Assembly (NCBI RefSeq): GCF_003352185.1
Contig: NZ_CP029608.1
Coordinates: 2,790,001 to 2,854,000, forward strand
Origin: Pseudomonas kribbensis
GTDB taxonomy: Bacteria > Pseudomonadota > Gammaproteobacteria > Pseudomonadales > Pseudomonadaceae
Length of the DNA: 64,000 nucleotides
Reading direction: 5' to 3'
In this document: one piece after another, positions 33,157 through 43,958 of the stretch
Layout: each line of letters opens with the position of its first letter
Numbering within the stretch: position 1 is the first letter of the stretch
Translations under genes and position numbers: made by a program
Notes under the pieces: generated by a model
Database searches by the model: none
Told to the model about the DNA's origin: nothing
What the model saw: the letters and a program-made list of their open reading frames with translations, nothing else

Positions 33157-33900
33157 ATGAGCGTTATCGTTATTACCGGCGGCAGCCGTGGCATCGGCGC
33201 CAGTGCGGCCGAGCAATGTGCCCGGCGCGGTATGGGCGTCATCCTGACTTATCAACGCAATGCCGACGCGGCAGCCTCTGTTGTCCAGGGTATCCAGGAT
33301 TCGGGCGGCAGCGCCGTGGCGCTTCCACTGGACGTGGCCGACGTCAGCCAGTTCGACGATTTCCGCCAGAAGGTCGTGCACGCACTACAGGCCACCTGGG
33401 GTGTGGAAAGACTGTCCGGGCTGGTCAACAACGCCGGCCACGGCTTGTTCAATTCGCTGGAAACGGTGACCGAGGCGCAGTTCGACGGTTTATTGAACGC
33501 CCACCTCAAGGGCCCGTTTTTTCTCACACAGACCCTGCTGCCGCTAATGGAGGAGGGTGCCAGTATCGTCAATCTGACCAGTGCGACCACCCGTGTCGCA
33601 ACAGCGGGCGTGGCGCCATATGCCGCCGCCAAGGGTGGGCTTGAGGTCCTGACGCGTTACATGGCCAAGGAGTTCGCGGATCGCCGGATTCGGGCCAACG
33701 CGGTTTCGCCGGGCGCGATACGCACTGAATTGGGCGGCGGTTTGAATGATGAGTTCGAGGCCTTGCTGGCCTCGCAAACGGCCCTCGGCCGGGTGGGCGA
33801 GCCGCAGGACGTCGCTCGCGTCATTTCCCTGTTGCTGTGCGAAGAGAGTGGCTGGATCAACGCCCAATCCATTGAAGTCGCGGGCGGCTATTTCATCTGA
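33157..33900 (+). CDS. SDR family oxidoreductase
   Basis: A 247-residue classical short-chain dehydrogenase. Nucleotide-binding TGGSRGIG (7-14), NNAG motif (LVNNAGHG), catalytic Tyr155 and Lys159 in YAAAK, with Ser in TSATT. PGAIRTELGGGLNDEF is the usual lid region. Start at the ATG at 33157 with GGAG 6 bases upstream; an earlier in-frame ATG at 33145 lacks one. First gene of an apparent three-gene operon next to a divergent AraC regulator. Substrate unknown. Confidence 0.87.
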   Translation: MSVIVITGGSRGIGASAAEQCARRGMGVILTYQRNADAAASVVQGIQDSGGSAVALPLDVADVSQFDDFRQKVVHALQATWGVERLSGLVNNAGHGLFNSLETVTEAQFDGLLNAHLKGPFFLTQTLLPLMEEGASIVNLTSATTRVATAGVAPYAAAKGGLEVLTRYMAKEFADRRIRANAVSPGAIRTELGGGLNDEFEALLASQTALGRVGEPQDVARVISLLLCEESGWINAQSIEVAGGYFI

Positions 33901-33927
33901 ACCGATCATTGAACGCGAGGCGGCACC

Positions 33928-34329
33928 ATGCTTGATCATATTTTTCTGTCAGTCAGCGATATCCAGCGCTCCATTGATTTCTATACGGCTGTATTGACCC
34001 CCCTGGGCATCACCGCCAGGCTCGATTACGACGGCAAGGACGGCCCGCCGGGGCATCCCGACCTGAAAGGTTTCGGTGCCCATGGCCGGATGTTTTTCTG
34101 GTTGCGCGCAGGTGTAGTAGAGGGGCGGGCAGTGCATGTAGGTTTTGTCGCCAGCAGCAAGGCCGAGGTAGACGCGGCTTACGCGGTGGCCATTGAACGG
34201 GGTGCTGTCGACAACGGCCCGCCGGGCGCACGCTTGCATTACGACCCCGACTATTACGCGGCCAACGTCCTCGATCCGGACGGTTACAGCCTGGAATTCG
34301 TCTACAAAAAATGGCAGCACGCCCAATGA
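33928..34329 (+). CDS. VOC family (glyoxalase-like) protein
   Basis: A 133-residue vicinal-oxygen-chelate protein with the beta-alpha-beta-beta-beta fold. The first metal-ligand position is His in LDHIFLSVSD, and the C-terminal Glu lies in DGYSLEFVYK. HVGFVASSKAEVDAAY is a conserved family element. Middle gene of the operon; its stop overlaps the next start (ATGA). Could act in detoxification of an electrophile made or used by the neighbouring oxidoreductases, but the substrate is not known. Confidence 0.82.
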   Translation: MLDHIFLSVSDIQRSIDFYTAVLTPLGITARLDYDGKDGPPGHPDLKGFGAHGRMFFWLRAGVVEGRAVHVGFVASSKAEVDAAYAVAIERGAVDNGPPGARLHYDPDYYAANVLDPDGYSLEFVYKKWQHAQ

Positions 34330-35303
34330 GTAAGCTAATGATCTACGGCGCGACGGGTTACACCGGGCGCATGGCGGCCGAGTACGCTCGGTCGTTGGGC
34401 CTCGATGTCGTCATCGCCGGCCGGACAGCGGAAAAACTCCAATCCCTCGCCGCGCAACTGGACGTGCCTTATCGAGTGTTCGCTACGGATGCCGTCGAAG
34501 CAGAGTCTCTGGAGGGCGTTGCAGTACTGTTGAACTTTGCAGGGCCGTTCGCGCAGACGGCGGACATTTTCATGCAGGCGTGTATCAAGGCCGGGGTGGA
34601 CTATCTGGATATCACCGCAGAGATCAATGTCTATCGGCGGGCCGAGCAACTAGGCGCCGAGGCCGCGAAGGCCGGTGTCATGTTGCTGCCTGGCGTCGGC
34701 TGGGATGTGGTGCCGACCGATTGCCTGGCGATGCATGTCGCTCGACGCGTACAGGAACCGCGTTCACTGAAGATCGCCCTGCAAGTGGCCGGCTCCATGT
34801 CTCGCGGGTCGGCTCTGAGCGTCGGTGAAATCGTTGGCGCGGGCCTGCTGGCCAGGGTCGACGGACAACTGGTCGCCACGCCCGATGCAGAGCCCCGCCA
34901 CTTCGATTTCGGCGACGGGCCGGTGGTTTGCGTACCGCTATCGTTCGGCGACCTGGTCACCGGTTGGCACTCCACCGGCATTCCCGACATCGCCATGTAT
35001 GTGCACATCAGTGGCGACGCGTTTCCCGAGGGCGATCTGTCGCTGTTGCCGGACGGCCCTAGCGCCGAACAGCGTGAGGCTCATCGCGCCCGTGCGGTGG
35101 CCGAGGTCTCTGGCGTCAACGGCAGTGCCGGGCGGTCGGTCATTGAAACGGTCAACGGCTATACCTACACACCGTTGGTGGCCGTGGAGGCTGCTCGTCG
35201 AGTGTTGGCGGGGGAACGGCGGCCAGGTTTTGAAACACCGGCTCGGGTATTCGGCATCGAGTTTGCCCAGAGCATTGCAGGAACAACCGTGACTGACTTC
35301 TAA
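34326..35303 (+). CDS. Saccharopine dehydrogenase-like NADP-binding protein
   Basis: A 325-residue protein with an N-terminal Rossmann motif IYGATGYTGRM and the NFAGPFAQTADIFMQACIKA block typical of the saccharopine-dehydrogenase/trans-acting enoyl reductase family. YLDITAEINVY and GVGWDVVPTDCLA are further family features. The ATG at 34326 overlaps the stop of the VOC gene, showing coupling. Probably a reductase in the same pathway as the SDR; not a lysine-pathway enzyme by context. Confidence 0.8.
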   Translation: MSKLMIYGATGYTGRMAAEYARSLGLDVVIAGRTAEKLQSLAAQLDVPYRVFATDAVEAESLEGVAVLLNFAGPFAQTADIFMQACIKAGVDYLDITAEINVYRRAEQLGAEAAKAGVMLLPGVGWDVVPTDCLAMHVARRVQEPRSLKIALQVAGSMSRGSALSVGEIVGAGLLARVDGQLVATPDAEPRHFDFGDGPVVCVPLSFGDLVTGWHSTGIPDIAMYVHISGDAFPEGDLSLLPDGPSAEQREAHRARAVAEVSGVNGSAGRSVIETVNGYTYTPLVAVEAARRVLAGERRPGFETPARVFGIEFAQSIAGTTVTDF

Positions 35304-35332
35304 AACCATCGGGACGACGAGCCGCCTTTCCA

Positions 35333-37711
35333 TCAAGTACTCGGCGGCTTCGCCAACTCAATCCCCGCCGCCCCCAGCCGCTTGAGAATCTCGAACAACA
35401 GATCACTCTTGGTCTTGCCGACAATCCGCGGGCTGTCGACGTAACCGGTCACGGTCAACGTGATGCCTTCGGGCGAAAGCTTGCTGAACCGCACGAAAGG
35501 CGCCGGTTTGCCGAGGATGGTTTCGTGCTCTTTGTAGGTGTCGAGCAGCAGGCCTTTGACCTGTTCGGGGTCGATGTCCAGCGGGAACATCAGCTCCAGC
35601 GTCGCCACGCCCTGGGCGCTGCCGCCGAGGGTGACATTGCGCAGGTTCTGCGAGATCAGTTGCGAGTTGGGCACGATCACGATGGAGCGGTCGCTGAGCT
35701 GGATTTCCGTGGCGCGCACGTTGATCCGGCGGATGTCGCCCTCGACGCCGCTGATGCTGATCAGGTCGCCCACCTTGACCGGGCGTTCGGTGAGCAGGAT
35801 CAGCCCGGAGACAAAGTTCTTCACGATCTCCTGCAGACCGAAACCGATACCTACCGACAGTGCGCTGACGATCCACGCCAGGTTGGTCCACTGCACGCCC
35901 AGCGACGACAACGTAAGCAGAATCACCACCGCGTAGCCGATGTTGGAAAACAGCGTGCTGAGCGACGCGCACATGCCCGGGTCCATGTCAGTCTTGGGCA
36001 GGAACTCGTTGTCGAGCCAGCGGCGCAGAGCACGGATCAGGTAAATGCCGATCAGCAGGGCGAGTATGGCGTTGAGCAAATGCCCGGGAACGATGTTCAG
36101 TTTGCGCAGGCCGGCACCGCCGAGAATGGTGCCGATGCTGTTGGCCAATTGACCCAGCGTGGTGCCGATGCCGCCCACGAACAGCGTGATCACCGCCAGC
36201 AACAGCAACGCCGCCCGGCCCACACCGGCCAGCAGGGTCGAGGCCTGTTCGAGGCGCCGGTCGCCGACGCCCAGCAGTTGCTTCAAGGCCTTGCCGCTGG
36301 AGTGGCGGGGCGAGAAGACGTATTCGCAGCTGTCCTTGAGCAACTGCATCAGCAGGTAGAAACCGGACAGCACGATAAACGCCCACACCAGTTCATAGGT
36401 GATGAACCGCGCCAGCGATACGTAGCCTGTCAGCAACGCGCCGAGGGAAATGACCATCGCCAGTGTGGTTACGGTGTAAATCACTCCGGCAAGGGTGTTG
36501 CCCGCCACCTGGGCATCCCCGGCCGCCGCCAGCGCCTTGCGCACCTTGCCGACGCGCATCAGCAGCACAGTGACAATGGCCAATACCACCAGCGCGATCA
36601 CACCGCGGCCGGTGATCACGATCTGGCTGCTCATGCCGGACGAGTTGCCGACCTGCACCGCCGTTACCAGCACCAGCAGCGTCGCGGCGAGGACCCTGGC
36701 GAAGGGCTTGAGCGTGAGCGCCACCGGTTCGGCTATCGCCGGCAGCCGCCATGACGGGTGCTCGGTGGACAGCAAGGCGCGGCTCAGGCTGGTGATCATC
36801 ACGCAGGCGTACACGACTTTCTGGAATTCGTCGGAGAACGTCGCCAGCATCGGCGGCAGCGGCACATGCCGGGTACAGGCGTAATACAGCAACTCCAGGG
36901 CAATCGCAGTGGTCGCCAGTGTCGCCAGCGCCGAGGCGAAGGCCAGCGAACTGCGGCGCAAGCGGCCTTCGGGCATGCGATGGATGCACACCCACGCCAG
37001 CCAGCGGTCGGCGAGCCGTCGGCCCAGGGTCCAGACCAGGAAGGACAGCACCACCAGCACGCTGGTGTAGAACCGTTGCCCCGGTTGCCAGGCCTCGGTG
37101 CCGGTTTCCTTGATCTGGTCGACAAACATCTGCAGGCGCTGGCGGTCGGCAGGGTCGGGATCGATCATCGGCGACCAGAAATCAGGGCTGAGCACGCTGT
37201 CGGTGCGCAGGGTGAGTTCGCTTTCCAGCAACGTGCGGCGAATGCCGGCGATCTGGGTGATCAGATCGGTGGCGTTCTGCTTGAGCGTGGCCAGGTTCTT
37301 CAGCGCGGTATCGACCTTGTTCTTCTGCTCGATCAGCGCCGCCCGTTGTGCGGCGATATCGGCCTGCTCGGCGGCCACCGTTTCCGTCGGTGCCGCGCCC
37401 AGCACGCCCAGTTGTACGGTCAGTTGTGCCTGCTGCGGCAACAGCGAAGCCGACAGCCGATCAATGTCGAGAATGAACGTCTGCACCCGATCCTGGGGGC
37501 CTTCGAGCTGGTTGTAATTGTTGGCGGACGAGATCTGCTGCTTGAGGCCGTCGAGGCGTTGCTGCAAGGCTTGCAGATCATTCTGGGTGACGCCGGGGAG
37601 CGGGGCGCCGCTGTCGGGCGAGGGCGACAAATCTGCGGCCGACACCGTAGCCAGCCCCGGGACAAGCAGGATCAGGGCGACGAACATCAATGACTTCAAT
37701 GCGTTGCGCAT
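35333..37711 (-). CDS. Large MscS-type mechanosensitive channel with DUF3772 domain
   Basis: A 792-residue protein: signal peptide (about 1-26), a periplasmic coiled-coil region (about 35-180, including the DUF3772 domain), then about 11 transmembrane helices and a C-terminal MscS core (about 560-780). The pore and beta domains show NFVSGLILLTERPVKVGDLI and ISGVEGDIRRINVRATEI, hallmarks of MscS. MscK/YbiO-type large channels release osmolytes on hypo-osmotic shock. Start chosen at the ATG at 37711 (MRNALKSL) because the signal peptide begins there; an ATG 21 codons upstream is possible. Confidence 0.87.
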   Translation of the reverse strand: MRNALKSLMFVALILLVPGLATVSAADLSPSPDSGAPLPGVTQNDLQALQQRLDGLKQQISSANNYNQLEGPQDRVQTFILDIDRLSASLLPQQAQLTVQLGVLGAAPTETVAAEQADIAAQRAALIEQKNKVDTALKNLATLKQNATDLITQIAGIRRTLLESELTLRTDSVLSPDFWSPMIDPDPADRQRLQMFVDQIKETGTEAWQPGQRFYTSVLVVLSFLVWTLGRRLADRWLAWVCIHRMPEGRLRRSSLAFASALATLATTAIALELLYYACTRHVPLPPMLATFSDEFQKVVYACVMITSLSRALLSTEHPSWRLPAIAEPVALTLKPFARVLAATLLVLVTAVQVGNSSGMSSQIVITGRGVIALVVLAIVTVLLMRVGKVRKALAAAGDAQVAGNTLAGVIYTVTTLAMVISLGALLTGYVSLARFITYELVWAFIVLSGFYLLMQLLKDSCEYVFSPRHSSGKALKQLLGVGDRRLEQASTLLAGVGRAALLLLAVITLFVGGIGTTLGQLANSIGTILGGAGLRKLNIVPGHLLNAILALLIGIYLIRALRRWLDNEFLPKTDMDPGMCASLSTLFSNIGYAVVILLTLSSLGVQWTNLAWIVSALSVGIGFGLQEIVKNFVSGLILLTERPVKVGDLISISGVEGDIRRINVRATEIQLSDRSIVIVPNSQLISQNLRNVTLGGSAQGVATLELMFPLDIDPEQVKGLLLDTYKEHETILGKPAPFVRFSKLSPEGITLTVTGYVDSPRIVGKTKSDLLFEILKRLGAAGIELAKPPST

Positions 37712-37867
37712 GGGACTGGCGATTCCGGTTGAACACACAATCAATGAGGTTAGGTGATCGTTCGAGCGCTGCATGATTTTCCGCTGCTAATCCTGGCTTA
37801 ATGCTCATCCGCTGATATCGCCGGCATCCGATTGTGAATCCCGTTTCTCGCAACTAGACTTCCGGCC

Positions 37868-38209
37868 ATGAAACGCTACCTGCGGTTTTGTCTCGTCTTC
37901 CTGATCAGCCTGGCGCTTCCCCTCAGCGGGATGGCGGGCGTGCAGGCACCGACAGAACCCTGCCCGATGCAAGCCATGGGCATGGCGATGATGGATGGCA
38001 TGGGGATGGATTGCTGCAAGGACATGAAAAGTCCTGCCGACCATGGCACGCCCTGCAAACCAGGCCAGGAGTGCAAGACCGGCGGCCTGCTGCAAGTCGC
38101 GATCCTCAAGCCGCCCGTCACCGTGTTCAGCCCCGTTGCGCATTCTTTCTTCAGTGATTCCCTGCCCGTAGCGACCCCGTCCGGGGTCTGGCGACCGCCC
38201 CGCGTCTGA
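37868..38209 (+). CDS. Small exported Met/Cys-rich protein, probably metal-linked
   Basis: A 113-residue protein with a signal peptide (about 1-23) followed by a Met/Cys/His-rich stretch (MAMMDGMGMDCCKDMK, then DHGTPCKPGQECKTGG). These residues suit copper or silver binding. It is 99 bases upstream of the cus-type operon on the same strand, so it may be part of it or a periplasmic metal buffer. I do not recognise a named family. Start ATG at 37868; the Shine-Dalgarno is weak. Confidence 0.65.
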   Translation: MKRYLRFCLVFLISLALPLSGMAGVQAPTEPCPMQAMGMAMMDGMGMDCCKDMKSPADHGTPCKPGQECKTGGLLQVAILKPPVTVFSPVAHSFFSDSLPVATPSGVWRPPRV

Positions 38210-38308
38210 TTCCTGTCCCCCTTGAAAACTCATTCCGCCCCGGCGGAGTGGATTGGCTGTGCGCGTGTTTTACGCCGCGCACAGCGGACGATCACAGGAA
38301 TCGTAAAC

Positions 38309-39559
38309 ATGAAATTCAAGTGCACAGGTTGGCCCTTCGCGGCCGGCCTTGCGGCAAGCGTGCTTGCGTGGCCGGGTTTCGCCGCCGCGCTGACACTCGA
38401 TGAAGCGCTGCGACTGGCGGAAACCAATGCGCCGTCGCTGAACGCTCAAGATGCAAAAATCCAGGCTGCCAGCAGCGCCGCCATTCCGGCGGGGGAGTTG
38501 CCCGATCCGAAACTGGTGCTGGGCGTGCAGAACTATCCCGTGGGCGGCCCGGATCGCTATAGCCTCGACAAGGACTTCATGACCATGCAAATGGTCGGCT
38601 GGCGCCAGGACATGCCCAACGGCGACAAGCGCAAGGCGCGCATCGAAGTCGCCGAGGCGGGCGTCGAGCGCGCGGCGGCGGAACGTCGCGTCGAACGGTT
38701 GAAGGTGCGTCAGGCCACGGCGCTGGCGTGGATCGGCAGCTATTCGGTGGAGCGCAAACAGGCGCTGCTTCAGGACTTCTACAAGGAAAACCGCCTGCTG
38801 AGCGATACCGTGCGGGCGCAGATCGCCGGTGGCCGGGCACAACCTGCGGACGCCGTGACGCCGAAGCAGGAAGCCGCCCGACTGGCCGAGCAAGAAGACA
38901 ACCTGACGCTGGAACGCACCCAGGCCCGGGCGGCGCTCAAGCGCTGGATCGGCACCGCCGCCAACGACAAGCCCGAAGGCAGCCTGCCGCAATGGTCGGT
39001 CGAGCCCGCCACCTTCAATCATCAACTGCAACACCATCCGGAACTGGCCGCGTTTGCGCCCATGGCCCGCGAAGCGCAGGCGAAGGTGCAGGAAGCCGTG
39101 TCCGAGAAAAAGTCCGACTGGAGCTGGGAAGTGGATTACCAGCACCGTGGCCGCGAGTTCGGCGACATGGTCAGCGTGCAGTTTTCCTGGGATCTGCCGC
39201 TGTTTCCCGAATCGCGGCAGAACCCGAAGATCGCCGCCCGCCAGGCTGAACTCAGCCAGATCGAAGCGGAACGCGAAGCTCTGTCCCGGGAGCACACCGA
39301 ACAACTGGAAAACGAGCTGGCCGACTACGCGCGCCTCGACCGGGCGGTGCTGCGCAACCAGCAAAGCCTGGTGCCGCTGGCCAAAGAAAAGGTCGACTTG
39401 GCACTGGCCAGTTATCGCGCCGGCAAGGGCGATCTGAACGCCGTGGTCAGCGCCCGCCGTGAACTTATCGAAGCGCGCCTCAAACAGATCGACGTGGAAG
39501 AACAGCGCGCACTGACCGCTGCGCGTCTGCATTTCGCTTACGGGGAGAGCAGCCTGTGA
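38309..39559 (+). CDS. Outer-membrane efflux factor of a copper/silver RND pump (CusC/CzcC type)
   Basis: A 416-residue TolC-family protein with a signal peptide (cleavage near AAALTL, about residue 24) and two long repeats of coiled-coil hairpins (rich in Ala, Glu, Arg). It forms the outer-membrane channel of the tripartite pump with the following two genes. No lipobox, unlike E. coli CusC. Start: ATG at 38309 with AGGAA upstream; the frame is open earlier but is not signal-like. The next gene overlaps its stop (GTGA). Confidence 0.85.
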   Translation: MKFKCTGWPFAAGLAASVLAWPGFAAALTLDEALRLAETNAPSLNAQDAKIQAASSAAIPAGELPDPKLVLGVQNYPVGGPDRYSLDKDFMTMQMVGWRQDMPNGDKRKARIEVAEAGVERAAAERRVERLKVRQATALAWIGSYSVERKQALLQDFYKENRLLSDTVRAQIAGGRAQPADAVTPKQEAARLAEQEDNLTLERTQARAALKRWIGTAANDKPEGSLPQWSVEPATFNHQLQHHPELAAFAPMAREAQAKVQEAVSEKKSDWSWEVDYQHRGREFGDMVSVQFSWDLPLFPESRQNPKIAARQAELSQIEAEREALSREHTEQLENELADYARLDRAVLRNQQSLVPLAKEKVDLALASYRAGKGDLNAVVSARRELIEARLKQIDVEEQRALTAARLHFAYGESSL

Positions 39560-40803
39560 ACCTACCAAAACACAACAGATTCTGGCTGGCCGGCGTCGCC
39601 CTTGCGGTGGGTGTTGCTGCGGGCTACGGCGTGGCTTATCAGCGCATACCTGGCTCAACCGGTACGGCAGCGGAGCAGGGCGCCGAAGCCAAGGCCCTGT
39701 ACTGGTACGACCCGATGTACCCGCAACAGAAGTTCGACAAACCGGGCAAGTCGCCCTTCATGGACATGCAACTGGTGCCGCGATACGCCAGCGAAGGCGC
39801 AGGCAATGCGACGGTGAGCATCGATCCGGGCCTGACCCAGAATCTGGGGCTGCGCACGGCAATGGTTGTGCGCGGACGGTTTTCCTCCAGTCTCGACGTG
39901 ACCGGTGTGCTGGCCTTCAACGAGCGCGATGTGGCGGTGATCCAGACCCGCACCAGCGGTTTTGTCGAACGGGTCTACGCCCGGGCGCCGGGGGATGTGC
40001 TGGCGGCGGGTGCGCCATTGGCGGACATTCTCGTACCGGACTGGGCGGCAGCGCAGACCGAGTTTCTGGCCCTCAAGCGCAGCGGCGACCGGGAGCTGAT
40101 TTCGGCGGCGCGCCAACGACTGCAACTGACCGGCATGCCATCGAGCCTGATTGCCCAGGTGGAACGCAGCGGCAAGGTTCAGCCGAACCTCACCGTCACC
40201 AGTCCGGTGGGCGGCGTGGTACAGGAGCTCAACGTGCGCACCGGCATGACCGTGGCGAGCGGCGAGACGCTGGCGCGAATCAATGGTCTGGGCAGTGTCT
40301 GGCTCGCCGTGGCGGTGCCGGAAGCGCAGACCGGTTCCATCACCGAAGGGCAAGCCATCGAGGCGCGGTTGCCGGCATTTCCCGGCACCGTGTTCAACGG
40401 CAAGGTCAGCGCGATTCTGCCGGACACCAACCCCGACAGCCGCAGCCTGCGCGTGCGGGTCGAAATGACCAACGCCGAAGGTCGCTTGCGTCCGGGGATG
40501 ACCGCTCAGGTCCGGCTGAACCGCTCGACCGGGCAGGACAGCCTGTGGGTGCCGAGCGAAGCGGTGATCCGCACCGGCAAGCGCGCTTTGGTCATGCTGG
40601 CCGAGGACGCGGGTCACTATCGCCCGGTGGAGGTGCGGCCCGGACAGGAAAGCGACGGCAAAACGCTGATCCTCCAAGGCCTGGAAGAAGGGCAGAAGGT
40701 CGTGACTTCCGGCCAGTTCCTGCTTGATTCCGAAGCCAGCCTGAAGGGCATCGTCGCCGCGCCGCTTGAGACGGATGGCCAAGCCTTGGGGAGCCAGCCA
40801 TGA
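39556..40803 (+). CDS. cusB: Periplasmic adaptor of a copper/silver RND pump (CusB type)
   Basis: A 415-residue membrane-fusion protein, GTG start at 39556 overlapping the upstream stop. N-terminal anchor (about 9-28) is followed by a heavy-metal-binding domain ([12 protein letters not shown]...PFMDMQL, residues 49-75) whose Met and Tyr/Trp residues are typical of CusB. The lipoyl, beta-barrel and membrane-proximal domains follow ([18 protein letters not shown]). It connects the inner-membrane pump to the outer-membrane channel and receives metal from the CusF-like protein. The ATG of the pump gene overlaps its stop. Confidence 0.88.
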   Translation: MNLPKHNRFWLAGVALAVGVAAGYGVAYQRIPGSTGTAAEQGAEAKALYWYDPMYPQQKFDKPGKSPFMDMQLVPRYASEGAGNATVSIDPGLTQNLGLRTAMVVRGRFSSSLDVTGVLAFNERDVAVIQTRTSGFVERVYARAPGDVLAAGAPLADILVPDWAAAQTEFLALKRSGDRELISAARQRLQLTGMPSSLIAQVERSGKVQPNLTVTSPVGGVVQELNVRTGMTVASGETLARINGLGSVWLAVAVPEAQTGSITEGQAIEARLPAFPGTVFNGKVSAILPDTNPDSRSLRVRVEMTNAEGRLRPGMTAQVRLNRSTGQDSLWVPSEAVIRTGKRALVMLAEDAGHYRPVEVRPGQESDGKTLILQGLEEGQKVVTSGQFLLDSEASLKGIVAAPLETDGQALGSQP

Positions 40804-43800
40804 TTGCCGCGCTGATTCGCTGGTCCGTGGCCAACCGCTTTCTGGTGCTGCTGGCGACGCTGTTCGTCACCGGTTGGGGTGTGTGGTCGGTGCAGAGCAC
40901 GCCGATCGATGCACTGCCGGATTTGTCCGATGTGCAGGTGATCATCCGCACGTCGTACCCCGGGCAGGCGCCGCAGATTGTCGAGAACCAGGTGACCTAT
41001 CCGCTGACCACCACCATGCTCTCGGTGCCGGGGGCGAAAACCGTGCGCGGCTATTCGTTCTTTGGTGACAGCTTTGTGTACGTGCTGTTCGAGGACGGCA
41101 CCGATCAGTACTGGGCGCGCTCGCGGGTGCTGGAATACCTGAGCCAGATCCAGAGTCGTCTGCCGGCCAGTGCCAAACCGGCGCTGGGCCCGGATGCCAC
41201 CGGGGTCGGCTGGATCTATCAGTACGCCCTGGTGGACCGCAGCGGCCAGCACGATCTGGCGCAGTTGCGGGCGTTGCAGGACTGGTTCCTCAAGTTCGAG
41301 CTCAAGACCCTGCCCAACGTCGCCGAGGTCGCCACCCTCGGCGGTATGGTCAAGCAGTATCAGGTGCAGCCCGATCCGGTAAAACTGGCCAGCCTCGGCA
41401 TCACCCTGGCGCAGGTGCGTGAAGCCATCGGCAAGGCCAATCAGGAAACCGGCGGTGCGGTGCTGGAAATGGCCGAAACCGAGTTCATCGTGCGCGCGTC
41501 CGGCTACCTGAAAACCCTCGATGACTTCCGGGCGATCCCGCTCAAACTCGGTGCCGACGGGGTGCCGGTGACTTTGGGCGATGTCGCCACGGTCCAGACC
41601 GGACCGGACATGCGCCGGGGCATCACCGAACTGGACGGCCAGGGCGAGACCGTCGGCGGCGTGGTGGTCCTGCGCAGCGGCAAGAACGCCCGGGAGACCA
41701 TCGCGGCGGTCAAGGCCAAACTCGAGGACATGAAAAGCAGCCTGCCGCCCGGCGTGGAGATCGTCACCACCTACGATCGCAGCAAGCTGATCGATCGCGC
41801 CGTGGACAACCTCAGCCACAAACTGCTCGAAGAGTTCATTGTTGTGGCGCTGGTTTGCGGGATCTTTCTCTGGCACCTGCGTTCGTCACTGGTGGCGATC
41901 ATCTCGTTGCCGGTGGGTGTGTTGATTGCGTTCATCGTCATGCGCCATCAGGGGCTGAACGCCAACATCATGTCGCTGGGCGGGATTGCCATCGCTATTG
42001 GTGCGATGGTCGATGCGGCCGTGGTGATGATCGAGAACGCGCACAAGAAAATCGAGGCATGGCATGCCGCCAATCCCGGGCAGGAACTCAAGGGCGAGCG
42101 TCATTGGCAGGTGATGACCGACGCGGCAGCAGAGGTAGGGCCGGCGCTGTTCTTCTGCCTGTTGATCATCACGCTGTCGTTCATCCCGGTGTTTACCTTG
42201 CAGGCTCAGGAAGGACGGTTGTTCGGCCCGTTGGCGTTCACCAAGACCTACGCCATGGCGGCGGCAGCGGGGCTGTCGGTGACGCTGGTGCCGGTGTTGA
42301 TGGGCTACTGGATTCGCGGGCGGATTCCGGATGAGCGCCACAATCCGCTCAACCGTTGGCTGATCCGGATCTACCAGCCCGCGCTGGATGCAGTGTTGCG
42401 CCGACCGAAGTTCACACTGCTGGTGGCGCTGCTGGTGTTCGTCAGTGCGGCGTGGCCGGTTTCGCGACTCGGGGGTGAGTTTCTGCCGCCGCTGGACGAA
42501 GGCGATCTGTTGTACATGCCGTCGGCACTGCCGGGGCTGTCGGCGCAGAAAGCTGCGCAATTGCTGCAACAGACTGATCGGCTGATCAAGACTGTGCCCG
42601 AGGTCGAGCATGTGTTCGGCAAGGCCGGCCGCGCCGAAACGGCTACCGATCCGGCGCCGCTGGAGATGTTCGAAACCACGATCCAGTTCAAGCCCCACGA
42701 GCAATGGCGCCCGGGCATGACCCCGGAAAAACTCGTGGAAGAACTGGATCGCGTGGTGAAGGTACCGGGGCTGACCAACATCTGGATTCCGCCGATCCGC
42801 AACCGCATCGACATGCTCGCCACCGGGATCAAAAGTCCTATCGGTGTAAAAGTCGCCGGCAACGATCTGGCCCAGATCAATGCCGTGACCCAGGCCGTCG
42901 AGCGTGTGGCCAAAGACGTGCCCGGCGTCAGTTCGGCGCTGGCCGAGCGACTCACCGGTGGCCGCTACATCGACGTCGATATCGACCGCAACTCTGCCGG
43001 CCGTTACGGGCTGAACATCAGTGATGTGCAGTCCATCGTCGCGGGGGCCATCGGCGGCGAATCTATCGGGGAAACCATCGAGGGACTGGCACGTTTCCCG
43101 ATCAACATCCGTTACCCGCGAGAGTGGCGCGATTCGCCCGGTGCCCTGGAGCAACTGCCGATCTACACACCTTCGGGCAGTCAGGTCACCCTCGGCATGC
43201 TGGCGAAAATCCGGGTCACGGACGGCCCGCCGATGCTCAAGAGCGAAAACGCCCGACCGTCCGGCTGGGTGTACATCGATGTGCGCGGTCGCGACATCGC
43301 TTCGGTGGTGGGTGACTTGCGTCGTGCGGTCAGCGAACAGGTGAAATTGCAGCCCGGCATGAGCCTGAGCTACTCGGGGCAATTCGAGTTTCTCGAACGG
43401 GCCAACGCTCGCCTGAAACTCGTGGTTCCAGCCACGCTGCTGATCATCTTTGTGCTGCTCTACCTGACCTTCGCCCGCTTCGATGAAGCGCTGCTGATCA
43501 TGGCCACGTTGCCGTTCGCCCTGAGTGGCGGTGCGTGGTTTCTCTATCTGCTGGGCTACAACCTGTCGGTGGCCACCGGGGTCGGCTTCATTGCACTGGC
43601 CGGGGTTTCCGCCGAGTTCGGCGTGATCATGCTGCTCTACCTGAAAAATGCCTGGGCCGAACGCGAAGATGGCGGCGACCACACCGAGCGCGGGCTGGTC
43701 GCGGCGATTCGTGAAGGCGCCGTGCAGCGCGTGCGCCCCAAAGCCATGACCGTGGCCGTGATCATCGCCGGCCTGTTGCCGATTCTGCTCGGCAGCGGCA

Positions 43801-43958
43801 CCGGCAGCGAAGTCATGAGCCGTATCGCCGCGCCCATGGTCGGCGGCATGGTCACCGCGCCCCTGTTGTCCCTGTTTGTCATACCGGCGGCATATCGACT
43901 GATGCGCCGTCGTCACTTGTCCGTTCAAACCCTCCCACCTGAAGGAAAAACCTCATGA
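40800..43958 (+). CDS. cusA: Copper/silver RND efflux pump (CusA type)
   Basis: A 1052-residue heavy-metal-efflux RND transporter with 12 helices and two large periplasmic loops. The TM4 proton-relay region reads [15 protein letters not shown], matching CusA and not the DFGxxVD form of CzcA, which points to monovalent copper/silver and not zinc/cobalt. Near the N-terminus, [19 protein letters not shown] is the standard opening. It works as a trimer, driven by protons, drawing Cu(I)/Ag(I) from the periplasm. Its stop overlaps the start of the CusF-like gene (ATGA). Confidence 0.92.
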   Translation: MIAALIRWSVANRFLVLLATLFVTGWGVWSVQSTPIDALPDLSDVQVIIRTSYPGQAPQIVENQVTYPLTTTMLSVPGAKTVRGYSFFGDSFVYVLFEDGTDQYWARSRVLEYLSQIQSRLPASAKPALGPDATGVGWIYQYALVDRSGQHDLAQLRALQDWFLKFELKTLPNVAEVATLGGMVKQYQVQPDPVKLASLGITLAQVREAIGKANQETGGAVLEMAETEFIVRASGYLKTLDDFRAIPLKLGADGVPVTLGDVATVQTGPDMRRGITELDGQGETVGGVVVLRSGKNARETIAAVKAKLEDMKSSLPPGVEIVTTYDRSKLIDRAVDNLSHKLLEEFIVVALVCGIFLWHLRSSLVAIISLPVGVLIAFIVMRHQGLNANIMSLGGIAIAIGAMVDAAVVMIENAHKKIEAWHAANPGQELKGERHWQVMTDAAAEVGPALFFCLLIITLSFIPVFTLQAQEGRLFGPLAFTKTYAMAAAAGLSVTLVPVLMGYWIRGRIPDERHNPLNRWLIRIYQPALDAVLRRPKFTLLVALLVFVSAAWPVSRLGGEFLPPLDEGDLLYMPSALPGLSAQKAAQLLQQTDRLIKTVPEVEHVFGKAGRAETATDPAPLEMFETTIQFKPHEQWRPGMTPEKLVEELDRVVKVPGLTNIWIPPIRNRIDMLATGIKSPIGVKVAGNDLAQINAVTQAVERVAKDVPGVSSALAERLTGGRYIDVDIDRNSAGRYGLNISDVQSIVAGAIGGESIGETIEGLARFPINIRYPREWRDSPGALEQLPIYTPSGSQVTLGMLAKIRVTDGPPMLKSENARPSGWVYIDVRGRDIASVVGDLRRAVSEQVKLQPGMSLSYSGQFEFLERANARLKLVVPATLLIIFVLLYLTFARFDEALLIMATLPFALSGGAWFLYLLGYNLSVATGVGFIALAGVSAEFGVIMLLYLKNAWAEREDGGDHTERGLVAAIREGAVQRVRPKAMTVAVIIAGLLPILLGSGTGSEVMSRIAAPMVGGMVTAPLLSLFVIPAAYRLMRRRHLSVQTLPPEGKTS

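Noticed and set aside
41886-43928. 680-codon frame opposite cusA
   Set aside because: Antisense shadow of a conserved RND pump.
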